NCBI GenBank assembly: GCA_023078555.1
Contig: CM041197.1
Span: 7,027,810-7,091,809, forward strand
Length of the DNA: 64,000 bases
Direction: 5' to 3'
Source of the DNA: Ulva prolifera
Lineage: Eukaryota; Chlorophyta; Ulvophyceae; Ulvales; Ulvaceae
Position numbers and translations under genes: made by a program. Shown piece by piece: positions 1 to 11,639 of the stretch. The notes below the pieces were generated by a model. It had not been told where the DNA came from. It was given only the letters and a program-made list of their open reading frames with translations, and made no database searches. Positions within the stretch are counted from its first letter, which is position 1, and each line of letters opens with the position of its first letter.

Positions 1-93
1 TGCGCACGCCCGCACGACCAGATATGCACATACAGTTTCAACAGCTCCATTGCAGACATGAAGAAGGTTATTATGTCATGCATTCGTGTTCGA

Positions 94-785
94 GGACGTC
101 CTGGTGTCCAGGAGTGCTTTGTGCACCATCGCACGCCACGTGCGTTGTCCATGCACGCCATGTGCGTTGCCCATGCACGGCACGTGCGCACGCCCGCACG
201 ACCAGATATGCACATGCAGCTTTAACAGGTCCATTGCTGACATGAAGAAGGTAATCATTTGGTGCATTCGTGTTTGAGGACGTCCTGGTGCGCAGGAGTG
301 CATCCTGCACCATCGCACGTCACGTGCGTTGCCCATGCACGGCACGTGCGCACGCCCGCACGACCAGATATGCACTTTCAGGTTTGGCAATTCCTTTGAT
401 GACATAAAGAAGGTAATCATTTGGTGCATTCGTGTTTGAGGACGTCCTGGTGTCCAGGAGTGCTTTGTGCACCATCGCACGTCACGTGCGTTGTCGATGC
501 ACGCCATGTGCGTTGCCCATGCACGGCACGTGCGCACGCCCGCACGACCAGATATGCACATTCAGTTTTAACAGGTCCATTGCAGACATGAAGAAGGTAA
601 TCATTTGGTGCATTCGTGTTTGAGGACGTCCTGGTGCCCAGGAGTGCATCCTGCACCATCGCACGTCACGTGCGTTGCCCATGCACGGCACGTGCGCACG
701 CCCGCACGACAAGATATGCACTTGCAGGTTTGGCAATTCATTTGAAGACATAAAGAAGGTAATCATTTGGTGCATTCGTGTTTGA
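94..785 (+). repeat. Satellite A 346-bp dimer higher-order unit (representative copies)
   Basis: At the left end the array alternates long and short monomers: 184+162 bp, then 184+162 bp. Dimer boundaries at GGACGTCC are 94, 440 and 786. The long monomer has the TTTTAACAGG linker and the short one the TTTGGCAATTC linker, so length and linker type co-vary, as expected for a two-monomer higher-order repeat. The same 346-bp spacing recurs elsewhere, for example between comparable points at 14,329 and 14,675. Further right the order is mosaic, with periods such as 669 and 485 bp between 1,367 and 3,190, which are sums of 184, 162 and 161. Confidence 0.85.
99..113. other. Conserved hairpin in the satellite A core (representative copy)
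   Basis: TCCTGGTGTCCAGGA is a perfect 6-bp inverted repeat with a 3-nt loop, directly overlapping the palindrome GGACGTCC at 94-101. The dyad recurs in most monomers. The loop changes between TGT, TGC and AGT while both 6-bp arms stay intact. A minority with GTCCAGGTG or GTACAGGTG lose one or two pairs. A role is unknown. Confidence 0.7.
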
Positions 786-3700
786 GGACGTCCTGGTGTC
801 CAGGAGTGCTTTGTGCACCATCGCCCGCCACGTGCGTTGTCCATGCACGCCATGTGTGTACCCCATGCACGGCACGTGCGCACGCCCGCACGACCAGATA
901 TGCACATGCAGTTTTAACAGGTCCATTGCAGACATGAAGAAGGTAATCATTTGGTGCATTCGTGTTTGAGGACGTCCTGGAGTCCAGGACTGCTTTGTGC
1001 ACCATCGCACGCCACGTGCGTTGTCCATGCACGCCATGTGCGTTGCCCATGCACGGCACGTGCGCACGCCCGCACGACCAGATATGCACTTGCAGGTTTG
1101 GCAAATCCTTTGAAGACATAAAGAAGGTAATCATTTGGTGCATTCGTGTTTGAGGACGTCCTGGTGTCCAGGTGTGTTTTGTGCACCATCGCACGTCACG
1201 TGCGTTGCCCATGCCCGGCACGTGCGCACGCCCGCACGACCAGATATGCACATGCAGTTTTAACAGGTCCATTGCAGACATGAAGAAGGTAATCATTTGG
1301 TGCATTCGTGTTTGAGGACGTCCTGGTGCCCAGGAGTGCATCCTGCACCATTGCACGTCACGTGCGTTGCCCATGCACGGCACGTGCGCACGCCCGCACG
1401 ACCAGATATGCACTTGCAGGTTTGGCAATTCCTTTGAAGACATAAAAAGGCAATCATTTGGTGCATTCGTGTTTGAGGACGTCCTGGTGTCCAGGAGTGC
1501 TTTGTGCACCATTGCACGTCACGTGCGTTGCCCATGCACGGCACGTGCGCACGCCCGCACGACCAGATATGCACATGCAGGTTTAATAGGTCCATTGCAG
1601 ACATGAAGAAGGTAATCATTTGGTGCATTCGTGTTTGAGGACGTCCTGGAGTCCAGGAGTGCTTTGTGCACCATCGCACGCCACGTGCGTTGTCCATGCA
1701 CGCCATGTGCGTTGCCCATGCACAGCACGTGCGCACGCCCGCACGACCAGATATGCACTTGCAGGTTTGGCAATTCCTTTGAAGACATAAAGAAGGTAAT
1801 CATTTGGTGCATTCGTGTTTGAGGACGTCCTGGTGTCCAGGTGTGTTTTGTGCACCATCGCACGTCACATGCGTTGCCCATGCCCGGCACGTGCGCACGC
1901 CCGCACGACCAGATATGCACATGCAGTTTTAACAGGTCCATTGCAGACATGAAGAAGGTAATCATTTGGTGCATTCGTGTTTGAGGACGTCCTGGTGCCC
2001 AGGAGTGCATCCTGCACCATCGCACGTCACGTGCGTTGCCCATGCACGGCACGTGCGCACGCCCGCACGACCAGATATGCACTTGCAGGTTTGGCAATTC
2101 CTTTGAAGACATAAAAAGGCAATCATTTGGTGCATTCGTGTTTGAGGACGTCCTGGTGTCCAGGAGTGCTTTGTGCACCATTGCACGCCATGTGCGTTGC
2201 CCATGCACGGCACGTGCGCACGCCCGCACGACCAGATATGCACTTGCAGGTTTGGCAAATCCTTTGAAGACATAAAGAAGGTAATCATTTGGTGCATTCG
2301 TGTTTGAGGACGTCCTGGTGTCCAGGTGTGTTTTGTGCACCATCGCACGTCACGTGCGTTGCCCATGCCCGGCACGTGCGCACGCCCGCACGACCAGATA
2401 TGCACATGCAGTTTTAACAGGTCCATTGCAGACATGAAGAAGGTAATCATTTGGTGCATTCGTGTTTGAGGACGTCCTGGTGCCCAGGAGTGCATCCTGC
2501 ACCATTGCACGTCACGTGCGTTGCCCATGCACGGCACGTGCGCACGCCCGCACGACCAGATATGCACTTGCAGGTTTGGCAATTCCTTTGAAGACATAAA
2601 AAGGCAATCATTTGGTGCATTCGTGTTTGAGGACGTCCTGGTGTCCAGGAGTGCTTTGTGCACCATTGCACGTCACGTGCGTTGCCCATGCACGGCACGT
2701 GCGCACGCCCGCACGACCAGATATGCACATGCAGGTTTAATAGGTCCATTGCAGACATGAAGAAGGTAATCATTTGGTGCATTCGTGTTTGAGGACGTCC
2801 TGGAGTCCAGGAGTGCTTTGTGCACCATCGCACGCCACGTGCGTTGTCCATGCACGCCATGTGCGTTGCCCATGCACAGCACGTGCGCACGCCCGCACGA
2901 CCAGATATGCACTTGCAGGTTTGGCAATTCCTTTGAAGACATAAAGAAGGTAATCATTTGGTGCATTCGTGTTTGAGGACGTCCTGGTGTCCAGGTGTGT
3001 TTTGTGCACCATCGCACGTCACGTGCGTTGCCCATGCCCGGCACGTGCGCACGCCCGCACGACCAGATATGCACATGCAGTTTTAACAGGTCCATTGCAG
3101 ACATGAAGAAGGTAATCATTTGGTGCATTCGTGTTTGAGGACGTCCTGGTGCCCAGGAGTGCATCCTGCACCATCGCACGTCACGTGCGTTGCCCATGCA
3201 CGGCACGTGCGCACGCCCGCACGACCAGATATGCACTTGCAGGTTTGGCAATTCCTTTGAAGACATAAAAAGGCAATCATTTGGTGCATTCGTGTTTGAG
3301 GACGTCCTGGTGTCCAGGAGTGCTTTGTGCACCATTGCACGTCACGTGCGTTGCCCATGCACGGCACGTGCGCACGCCCGCACGACCAGATATGCACATG
3401 CAGGTTTAATAGGTCCATTGCAGACATGAAGAAGGTAATCATTTGGTGCATTCGTGTTTGAGGACGTCCTGGTGCCCAGGAGTGCATCCTGCACCATCGC
3501 ACGTCACGTGCGTTGCCCATGCACGGCACGTGCGCACGCCCGCACGACCAGATATGCACTTGCAGGTTTGGCAATTCCTTTGAAGACATAAAAAGGCAAT
3601 CATTTGGTGCATTCGTGTTTGAGGACGTCCTGGTGTCCAGGAGTGCTTTGTGCACCATTGCACGTCACGTGCGCTGCCCATGCACGGCACGTGCGTTGCC

Positions 3701-4099
3701 CATGCACGGCACATGCGCACGCCCGCACGACCAGATATGCACATGCAGTTTTAACCGGTCCATTGCAGACATGAAGAAGGTAATCATTTGGTGCATTCGT
3801 GTTTGAGGACGTCCTGGTGCCCAGGAGTGCATCCTGCACCATCGCACGTCACGTGCGTTGCCCATGCACGGCACGTGCGCACGCCCGCACGACCAGATAT
3901 GCACTTGCAGGTTTGGCAATTCCTTTGAAGACATAAAAAGGCAATCATTTGGTGCATTCGTGTTTCAGGACGTCCTGGTGTCCAGGAGTGCTTTGTGCAC
4001 CATTGCACGTCACGTGCGCTGCCCATGCACGGCACGTGCGCACGCCCGCACGACCAGATATGCACATGCAGGTTTAATAGGTCCATTGCAGACATGAAG

Positions 4100-5930
4100 A
4101 AGGTAATCATTTGGTGCATTCGTGTTTGAGGACGTCCTGGAGTCCAGGAGTGCTTTATGCACCATCGCACGCCACGTGCGTTGTCCATGCACGCCATGTG
4201 CGTTGCCCATGCACAGCACGTGCGCACGCCCGCACGACCAGATATGCACTTGCAGGTTTGGCAATTTCTTTGAAGACACAAAGAAGGTAATCATTTGGTG
4301 CATTCGTGTTTGAGGACGTCCTGGTGTCCAGGAGTGCTTTGTGCACCATCGCACGCCACGTGCGTTGTCCATGCACGCCATGTGCGTTGCCCATGCACGG
4401 CACATGCGCACGCCCGCACGACCAGATATGCACATGCAGTTTTAACCGGTCCATTGCAGACATGAAGAAGGTAATCATTTGGTGCATTCGTGTTTGAGGA
4501 CGTCCTGGTGCCCAGGAGTGCATCCTGCACCATCGCACGTCACGTGCGTTGCCCATGCACGACACGTGCGCACGCCCGCACGACCAGATATGCACTTGCA
4601 GGTTTGGCAATTCCTTTGAAGACATAAAAAGGCAATCATTTGGTGCATTCGTGTTTGAGGACGTCCTAGTGTCCAGGAGTGCTTTGTGCACCATTGCACG
4701 TCACGTGCGTTGCCCATGCACGGCACGTGCGCACGCCCGCACGACCAGATATGCACATGCAGGTTTAATAGGTCCATTGCAGACATGAAGAAGGTAATCA
4801 TTTGGTGCATTCGTGTTTGAGGACGTCCTGGAGTCCAGGAGTGCTTTGTGCACCATCGCACGCCACGTGCGTTGTCCATGCACGCCATGTGCGTTGCCCA
4901 TGCACAGCACGTGCGCACGCCCGCACGACCAGATATGCACATGCAGTTTTAACCGGTCCATTGCAGACATGAAGAAGGTTATCATTTGGTGCATTCGTGT
5001 TTGAGGACGTCCTGGTGCCCAGGAGTGCATCCTGCACCATCGCACGTCACGTGCGTTGCCCATGCACGACACGTGCGCACGCCCGCACGACCAGATATGC
5101 ACTTGCAGGTTTGGCAATTCCTTTGAAGACATAAAAAGGCAATCATTTGGTGCATTCGTGTTTGAGGACGTCTTGGTGTCCAGGAGTGCTTTGTGCACCA
5201 TTGCACGTCACGTGCGTTGCCCATGCACGGCACGTGCGCACGCCCGCACGACCAGATATGCACATGCAGGTTTAATAGGTCCATTGCAGACATGAAGAAG
5301 GTAATCATTTGGTGCATTCGTGTTTGAGGACGTCCTGGAGTCCAAGAGTGCTTTGTGCACCATCGCACGCCACGTGCGTTGTCCATGCACGCCATGTGCG
5401 TTGCCCATGCACAGCACGTGCGCACGCCCGCACGACCAGATATGCACTTGCAGGTTTGGCAATTTCTTTGAAGACACAAAGAAGGTAATCATTTGGTGCA
5501 TTCGTGTTTGAGGACGTCCTGGTGTCCAGGAGTGCTTTGTGCACCATCGCACGCCACGTGCGTTGTCCATGCACGCCATGTGCGTTGCCCATGCACGGCA
5601 CATGCGCACGCCCGCACGACCAGATATGCACATGCAGTTTTAACCGGTCCATTGCAGACATGAAGAAGGTAATCATTTGGTGCATTCGTGTTTGAGGACG
5701 TCCTGGTGCCCAGGAGTGCATCCTGCACCATCGCACGTCACGTGCGTTGCCCATGCACGGCACGTGCGCACGCCCGCACGACCAGATATGCACTTGCAGG
5801 TTTGGCAATTCCTTTGAAGACATAAAAAGGCAATCATTTGGTGCATTCGTGTTTGAGGACGTCCTGGTGTCCAGAAGTGCTTTGTGCACCATCGCACGCC
5901 ACGTGCGTTGTCCATGCACGCCATGTGCGT
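4100..5930 (+). repeat. Satellite A segmental duplication, copy 1 (offset 2,418 bp)
   Basis: The order and diagnostic variants of about ten monomers here recur 2,418 bp downstream. Landmark pairs are 4,122/6,540, 4,306/6,724, 4,549/6,967, 4,813/7,231, 5,056/7,474, 5,320/7,738 and 5,504/7,922. The copies differ by scattered substitutions, for example GCTTTATGC near 4,155 against GCTTTGTGC in the second copy. Edges are approximate; similarity in the expected monomer order is lost near 5,930. Confidence 0.8.
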
Positions 5931-6517
5931 TGCCCATGCACGGCACATGCGCACGCCCGCACGACCAGATATGCACATGCAGTTTTAACCGGTCCATTGC
6001 AGACATGAAGAAGGTAATCATTTGGTGCATTCGTGTTTGAGGACGTCCTGGTGCCCAGGAGTGCATCCTGCACCATCGCACGTCACGTGCGTTGCCCATG
6101 CACGGCACGTGCGCACGCCCGCACGACCAGATATGCACTTGCAGGTTTGGCAATTCCTTTGAAGACATAAAAAGGCAATCATTTGGTGCATTCGTGTTTG
6201 AGGACGTCCTGGTGTCCAGGAGTGCTTTGTGCACCATCGCACGCCACGTGCGTTGTCCATGCACGCCATGTGCGTTGCCCATGCACAGCACGTGCGCACG
6301 CCCGCACGACCAGATATGCACTTGCAGGTTTGGCAATTCCTTTGAAGACATAAAGAAGGTAATCATTTGGTGCATTCGTGTTTGAGGACGTCCTGGTGTC
6401 CAGGAGTGCTTTGTGCACCATCGCACGCCACGTGCGTTGTCCATGCACGGCACGTGCGCACACCCGCACGACCAGATATGCACATGCAGGTTTAATAGGT
6501 CCATTGCAGACATAAAG

Positions 6518-8350
6518 AAGGTAATCATTTGGTGCATTCGTGTTTGAGGACGTCCTGGAGTCCAGGAGTGCTTTGTGCACCATCGCACGCCACGTGCGTT
6601 GTCCATGCACGCCATGTGCGTTGCCCATGCACAGCACGTGCGCACGCCCGCACGACCAGATATGCACTTGCAGGTTTGGCAATTTCTTTGAAGACACAAA
6701 GAAGGTAATCATTTGGTGCATTCGTGTTTGAGGACGTCCTGGTGTCCAGGAGTGCTTTGTGCACCATCGCACGCCACGTGCGTTGTCCATGCACGCCATG
6801 TGCGTTGCCCATGCACGGCACATGCGCACGCCCGCACGACCAGATATGCACATGCAGTTTTAACCGGTCCATTGCAGACATGAAGAAGGTTATCATTTGG
6901 TGCATTCGTGTTTGAGGACGTCCTGGTGCCCAGGAGTGCATCCTGCACCATCGCACGTCACGTGCGTTGCCCATGCACGACACGTGCGCACGCCCGCACG
7001 ACCAGATATGCACTTGCAGGTTTGGCAATTCCTTTGAAGACATAAAAAGGCAATCATTTGGTGCATTCGTGTTTGAGGACGTCCTAGTGTCCAGGAGTGC
7101 TTTGTGCACCATTGCACGTCACGTGCGTTGCCCATGCACGGCACGTGCGCACGCCCGCACGACCAGATATGCACATGCAGGTTTAATAGGTCCATTGCAG
7201 ACATGAAGAAGGTAATCATTTGGTGCATTCGTGTTTGAGGACGTCCTGGAGTCCAGGAGTGCTTTGTGCACCATCGCACGCCACGTGCGTTGTCCATGCA
7301 CGCCATGTGCGTTGCCCATGCACAGCACGTGCGCACGCCCGCACGACCAGATATGCACATGCAGTTTTAACCGGTCCATTGCAGACATGAAGAAGGTTAT
7401 CATTTGGTGCATTCGTGTTTGAGGACGTCCTGGTGCCCAGGAGTGCATCCTGCACCATCGCACGTCACGTGCGTTGCCCATGCACGACACGTGCGCACGC
7501 CCGCACGACCAGATATGCACTTGCAGGTTTGGCAATTCCTTTGAAGACATAAAAAGGCAATCATTTGGTGCATTCGTGTTTGAGGACGTCTTGGTGTCCA
7601 GGAGTGCTTTGTGCACCATTGCACGTCACGTGCGTTGCCCATGCACGGCACGTGCGCACGCCCGCACGACCAGATATGCACATGCAGGTTTAATAGGTCC
7701 ATTGCAGACATGAAGAAGGTAATCATTTGGTGCATTCGTGTTTGAGGACGTCCTGGAGTCCAAGAGTGCTTTGTGCACCATCGCACGCCACGTGCGTTGT
7801 CCATGCACGCCATGTGCGTTGCCCATGCACAGCACGTGCGCACGCCCGCACGACCAGATATGCACTTGCAGGTTTGGCAATTTCTTTGAAGACACAAAGA
7901 AGGTAATCATTTGGTGCATTCGTGTTTGAGGACGTCCTGGTGTCCAGGAGTGCTTTGTGCACCATCGCACGCCACGTGCGTTGTCCATGCACGCCATGTG
8001 CGTTGCCCATGCACGGCACATGCGCACGCCCGCACGACCAGATATGCACATGCAGTTGTAACCGGTCCATTGCAGACATGAAGAAGGTAATCATTTGGTG
8101 CATTCGTGTTTGAGGACGTCCTGGTGCCCAGGAGTGCATCCTGCACCATCGCACGTCACGTGCGTTGCCCATGCACGGCACGTGCGCACGCCCGCACGAC
8201 CAGATATGCACTTGCAGGTTTGGCAATTCCTTTGAAGACATAAAAAGGCAATCATTTGGTGCATTCGTGTTTGAGGACGTCCTGGTGTCCAGGAGTGCTT
8301 TGTGCACCATCGCACGCCACGTGCGTTGTCCATGCACGCCATGTGCGTTG
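6518..8350 (+). repeat. Satellite A segmental duplication, copy 2 (offset 2,418 bp)
   Basis: This is the second copy of the block at about 4,100-5,930. Shared rare variants include AGTCCAAGAG (5,338 and 7,756) and the TTTCTTTGAAGACACAAAG linker type. Unequal exchange within the array is the usual explanation for such blocks. Edges are approximate. Confidence 0.8.
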
Positions 8351-10000
8351 CCCATGCACAGCACGTGCGCACGCCCGCACGACCAGATATGCACTTGCAG
8401 GTTTGGCAATTCCTTTGAAGACATAAAGAAGGTAATCATTTGGTGCATTCGTGTTTGAGGACGTCCTGGTGTCCAGGAGTGCTTTGTGCACCATCGCACG
8501 CCACGTGCGTTGTCCATGCACGGCACGTGCGCACGCCCGCACGACCAGATATGCACATGCAGGTTTAATAGGTCCATTGCAGACATGAAGAAGGTAATCA
8601 TTTGGTGCATTCGTGTTTGAGGACGTCCTGGAGTCCAGGAGTGCTTTGTGCACCATCGCACGCCACGTGCGTTGTCCATGCACGCCATGTGCGTTGCCCA
8701 TGCACAGCACGTGCGCACGCCCGCACGACCAGATATGCACTTGCAGGTTTGGCAATTTCTTTGAAGACACAAAGAAGGTAATCATTTGGTGCATTCGTGT
8801 TTGAGGACGTCCTGGTGTCCAGGAGTGCTTTGTGCACCATCGCACGCCACGTGCGTTGTCCATGCACGCCATGTGCGTTGCCCATGCACGGCACATGCGC
8901 ACGCCCGCACGACCAGATATGCACATGCAGTTTTAACCGGTCCATTGCAGACATGAAGAAGGTTATCATTTGGTGCATTCGTGTTTGAGGACGTCCTGGT
9001 GCCCAGGAGTGCATCCTGCACCATCGCACGTCACGTGCGTTGCCCATGCACGGCACGTGCGCACGCCCGCACGACCAGATATGCACTTGCAGGTTTGGCA
9101 ATTCCTTTGAAGACATAAAAAGGCAATCATTTGGTGCATTCGTGTTTGAGGACGTCCTGGTGTCCAGGAGTGCTTTGTGCACCATCGCACGCCACGTGCG
9201 TTGTCCATGCACGCCATGTGCGTTGCCCATGCACAGCACGTGCGCACGCCCGCACGACCAGATATGCACTTGCAGGTTTGGCAATTCCTTTGAAGACATA
9301 AAGAAGGTAATCATTTGGTGCATTCGTGTTTGAGGACGTCCTGGTGTCCAGGAGTGCTTTGTGCACCATCGCACGCCACGTGCGTTGTCCATGCACGGCA
9401 CGTGCGCACGCCCGCACGACCAGATATGCACATGCAGGTTTAATAGGTCCATTGCAGACATGAAGAAGGTAATCATTTGGTGCATTCGTGTTTGAGGACG
9501 TCCTGGAGTCCAGGAGTGCTTTGTGCACCATCGCACGCCACGTGCGTTGTCCATGCACGCCATGTGCGTTGCCCATGCACAGCACGTGCGCACGCCCGCA
9601 CGACCAGATATGCACTTGCAGGTTTGGCAATTTCTTTGAAGACACAAAGAAGGTAATCATTTGGTGCATTCGTGTTTGAGGACGTCCTGGTGTCCAGGAG
9701 TGCTTTGTGCACCATCGCACGCCACGTGCGTTGTCCATGCACGCCATGTGCGTTGCCCATGCACGGCACATGCGCACGCCCGCACGACCAGATATGCACA
9801 TGCAGTTTTAACCGGTCCATTGCAGACATGAAGAAGGTTATCATTTGGTGCATTCGTGTTTGAGGACGTCCTGGTGCCCAGGAGTGCATCCTGCACCATC
9901 GCACGTCACGTGCGTTGCCCATGCACGACACGTGCGCACGCCCGCACGACCAGATATGCACTTGCAGGTTTGGCAATTCCTTTGAAGACATAAAAGGCAA
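7680..10000 (+). repeat. Satellite A 875-bp pentameric higher-order repeat, about 2.6 copies
   Basis: Equivalent points recur every 875 bp: 7,738/8,613/9,488, 7,922/8,797/9,672, 8,252/9,127 and 9,040/9,915. The value 875 equals 3x184 + 162 + 161, a five-monomer unit. The third copy breaks off near 9,990, where a further single-base deletion occurs (ATAAAAGGC instead of ATAAAAAGGC). This is the most homogeneous part of the A array and probably the most recently amplified. Confidence 0.8.
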
Positions 10001-11639
10001 TCATTTGGTGCATTCGTGTTTGAGGACGTCCTGGTGTCCAGGAGTGCTTTGTGCACCATTGCACGTCACGTGCGTTGCCCATGCACGGCACGTGCGCACG
10101 CCCGCACGACCAGATATGCACATGCAGGTTTAATAGGTCCATTGCAGACATGAAGAAGGTAATCATTTGGTGCATTCGTGTTTGAGGACGTCCTGGAGTC
10201 CAGGAGTGCTTTGTGCACCATCGCACGCCACGTGCGTTGTCCATGCACGCCATGTGCGTTGCCCATGCACAGCACGTGCGCACGCCCGCACGGCCAGATA
10301 TGCGCTTGCAGGTTTGGCAATTCCTTTGAAGACATACAGAAGGTAATCATTTGGTGCATTCGTGTTTGAGGACGTCCTCGTGTCCAGGAGTGCTTTGTGC
10401 ACCATCGCACGCCACGTGCGTTGTCCATGCACGCCATGTGCGTTGCCCATGCACGGCACATGCGCACGCCCGCACGACCAGATATGCACATGCAGTTTTA
10501 ACCGGTCCATTGCAGACATGAAGAAGGTAATCATTTGGTGCATTCGTGTTTGAGGACGTCCTGGTGCCCAGGAGTGCATCCTGCACCATCGCACGTCACG
10601 CGCGTTGCCCATGCACGGCACGTGCGCACGCCCGCACGACCAGATATGCACTTGCAGGTTTGGCAATTCCTTTGAAGACATAAAGAAGGTAATCATTTGG
10701 TGCATTCGTGTTTGAGGACGTCCTGGTGTCCAGGTGTGTTTTGTGCACCATCGCACGTCACGTGCGTTGCCCATGCCCGGCACGTGCGCACGCCCGCACG
10801 ACCAGATATGCACATGCAGTTTTAACAGGTCCATTGCAGACATGAAGAAGGTAATCATTTGGTGCATTCGTGTTTGAGGACGTCCTGGTGCCCAGGAGTG
10901 CATCCTGCACCATCGCACGTCACGTGCGTTGCCCATGCACGGCACGTGCGCACGCCCGCACGACCAGATATGCACTTGCAGGTTTGGCAATTCCTTTGAA
11001 GACATAAAAAGGTAATCATTTGGTGCATTCGTGTTTGAGGACGTCCTGGTGTCCAGGAGTGCTTTGTGCACCATTGCACGTCACGTGCGTTGCCCATGCA
11101 CGGCACGTGCGCACGCCCGCACGACCAGATATGCACATGCAGGTTTAATAGGTCCATTGCAGACATGAAGAAGGTAATCATTTGGTGCATTCGTGTTTGA
11201 GGACGTCCTGGAGTCCAGGAGTGCTTTGTGCACCATCGCACGCCACGTGCGTTGTCCATGCACGCCATGTGCGTTGCCCATGCACTGCACATGCGCACGC
11301 CCGCACGACCAGATATGCACATGCAGTTTTAACCGGTCCATTGCAGACATGAAGAAGGTAATCATTTGGTGCATTCGTGTTTGAGGACGTCCTGGTGCCC
11401 AGGAGTGCATCCTGCACCATCGCACGTCACGTGCGTTGCCCATGCACGGCACGTGCGCACGCCCGCACGACCAGATATGCACTTGCAGGTTTGGCAAGTC
11501 CTTTAAGGACATAAAGAAGGTAATCATTTGGTGCATTCGTGTTTGAGGACGTCCTGGTGTCCAGGTGTGCTTTGTGCACCATCGCACGTCACGTGCGTTG
11601 CCCATGCCCCGCACGTGCGCACGCCCGCACGACCAGATA

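Noticed and set aside
319-326. A yeast-type point centromere based on GTCACGTG (CDEI-like)
   Set aside because: No CDEII-like AT-rich segment or CDEIII-like motif follows, and the site is repeated about a hundred times in a satellite.
5305-6699. A 464-codon open frame on the minus strand of satellite A (and others of 349, 303, 274 and 249 codons)
   Set aside because: All three minus frames are open across most monomers, and monomer lengths of 184 and 161 bp shift the frame. The translation therefore jumps between three unrelated peptides. No frame is preferred and the copies follow the satellite, so these are by-products of a stop-poor repeat.
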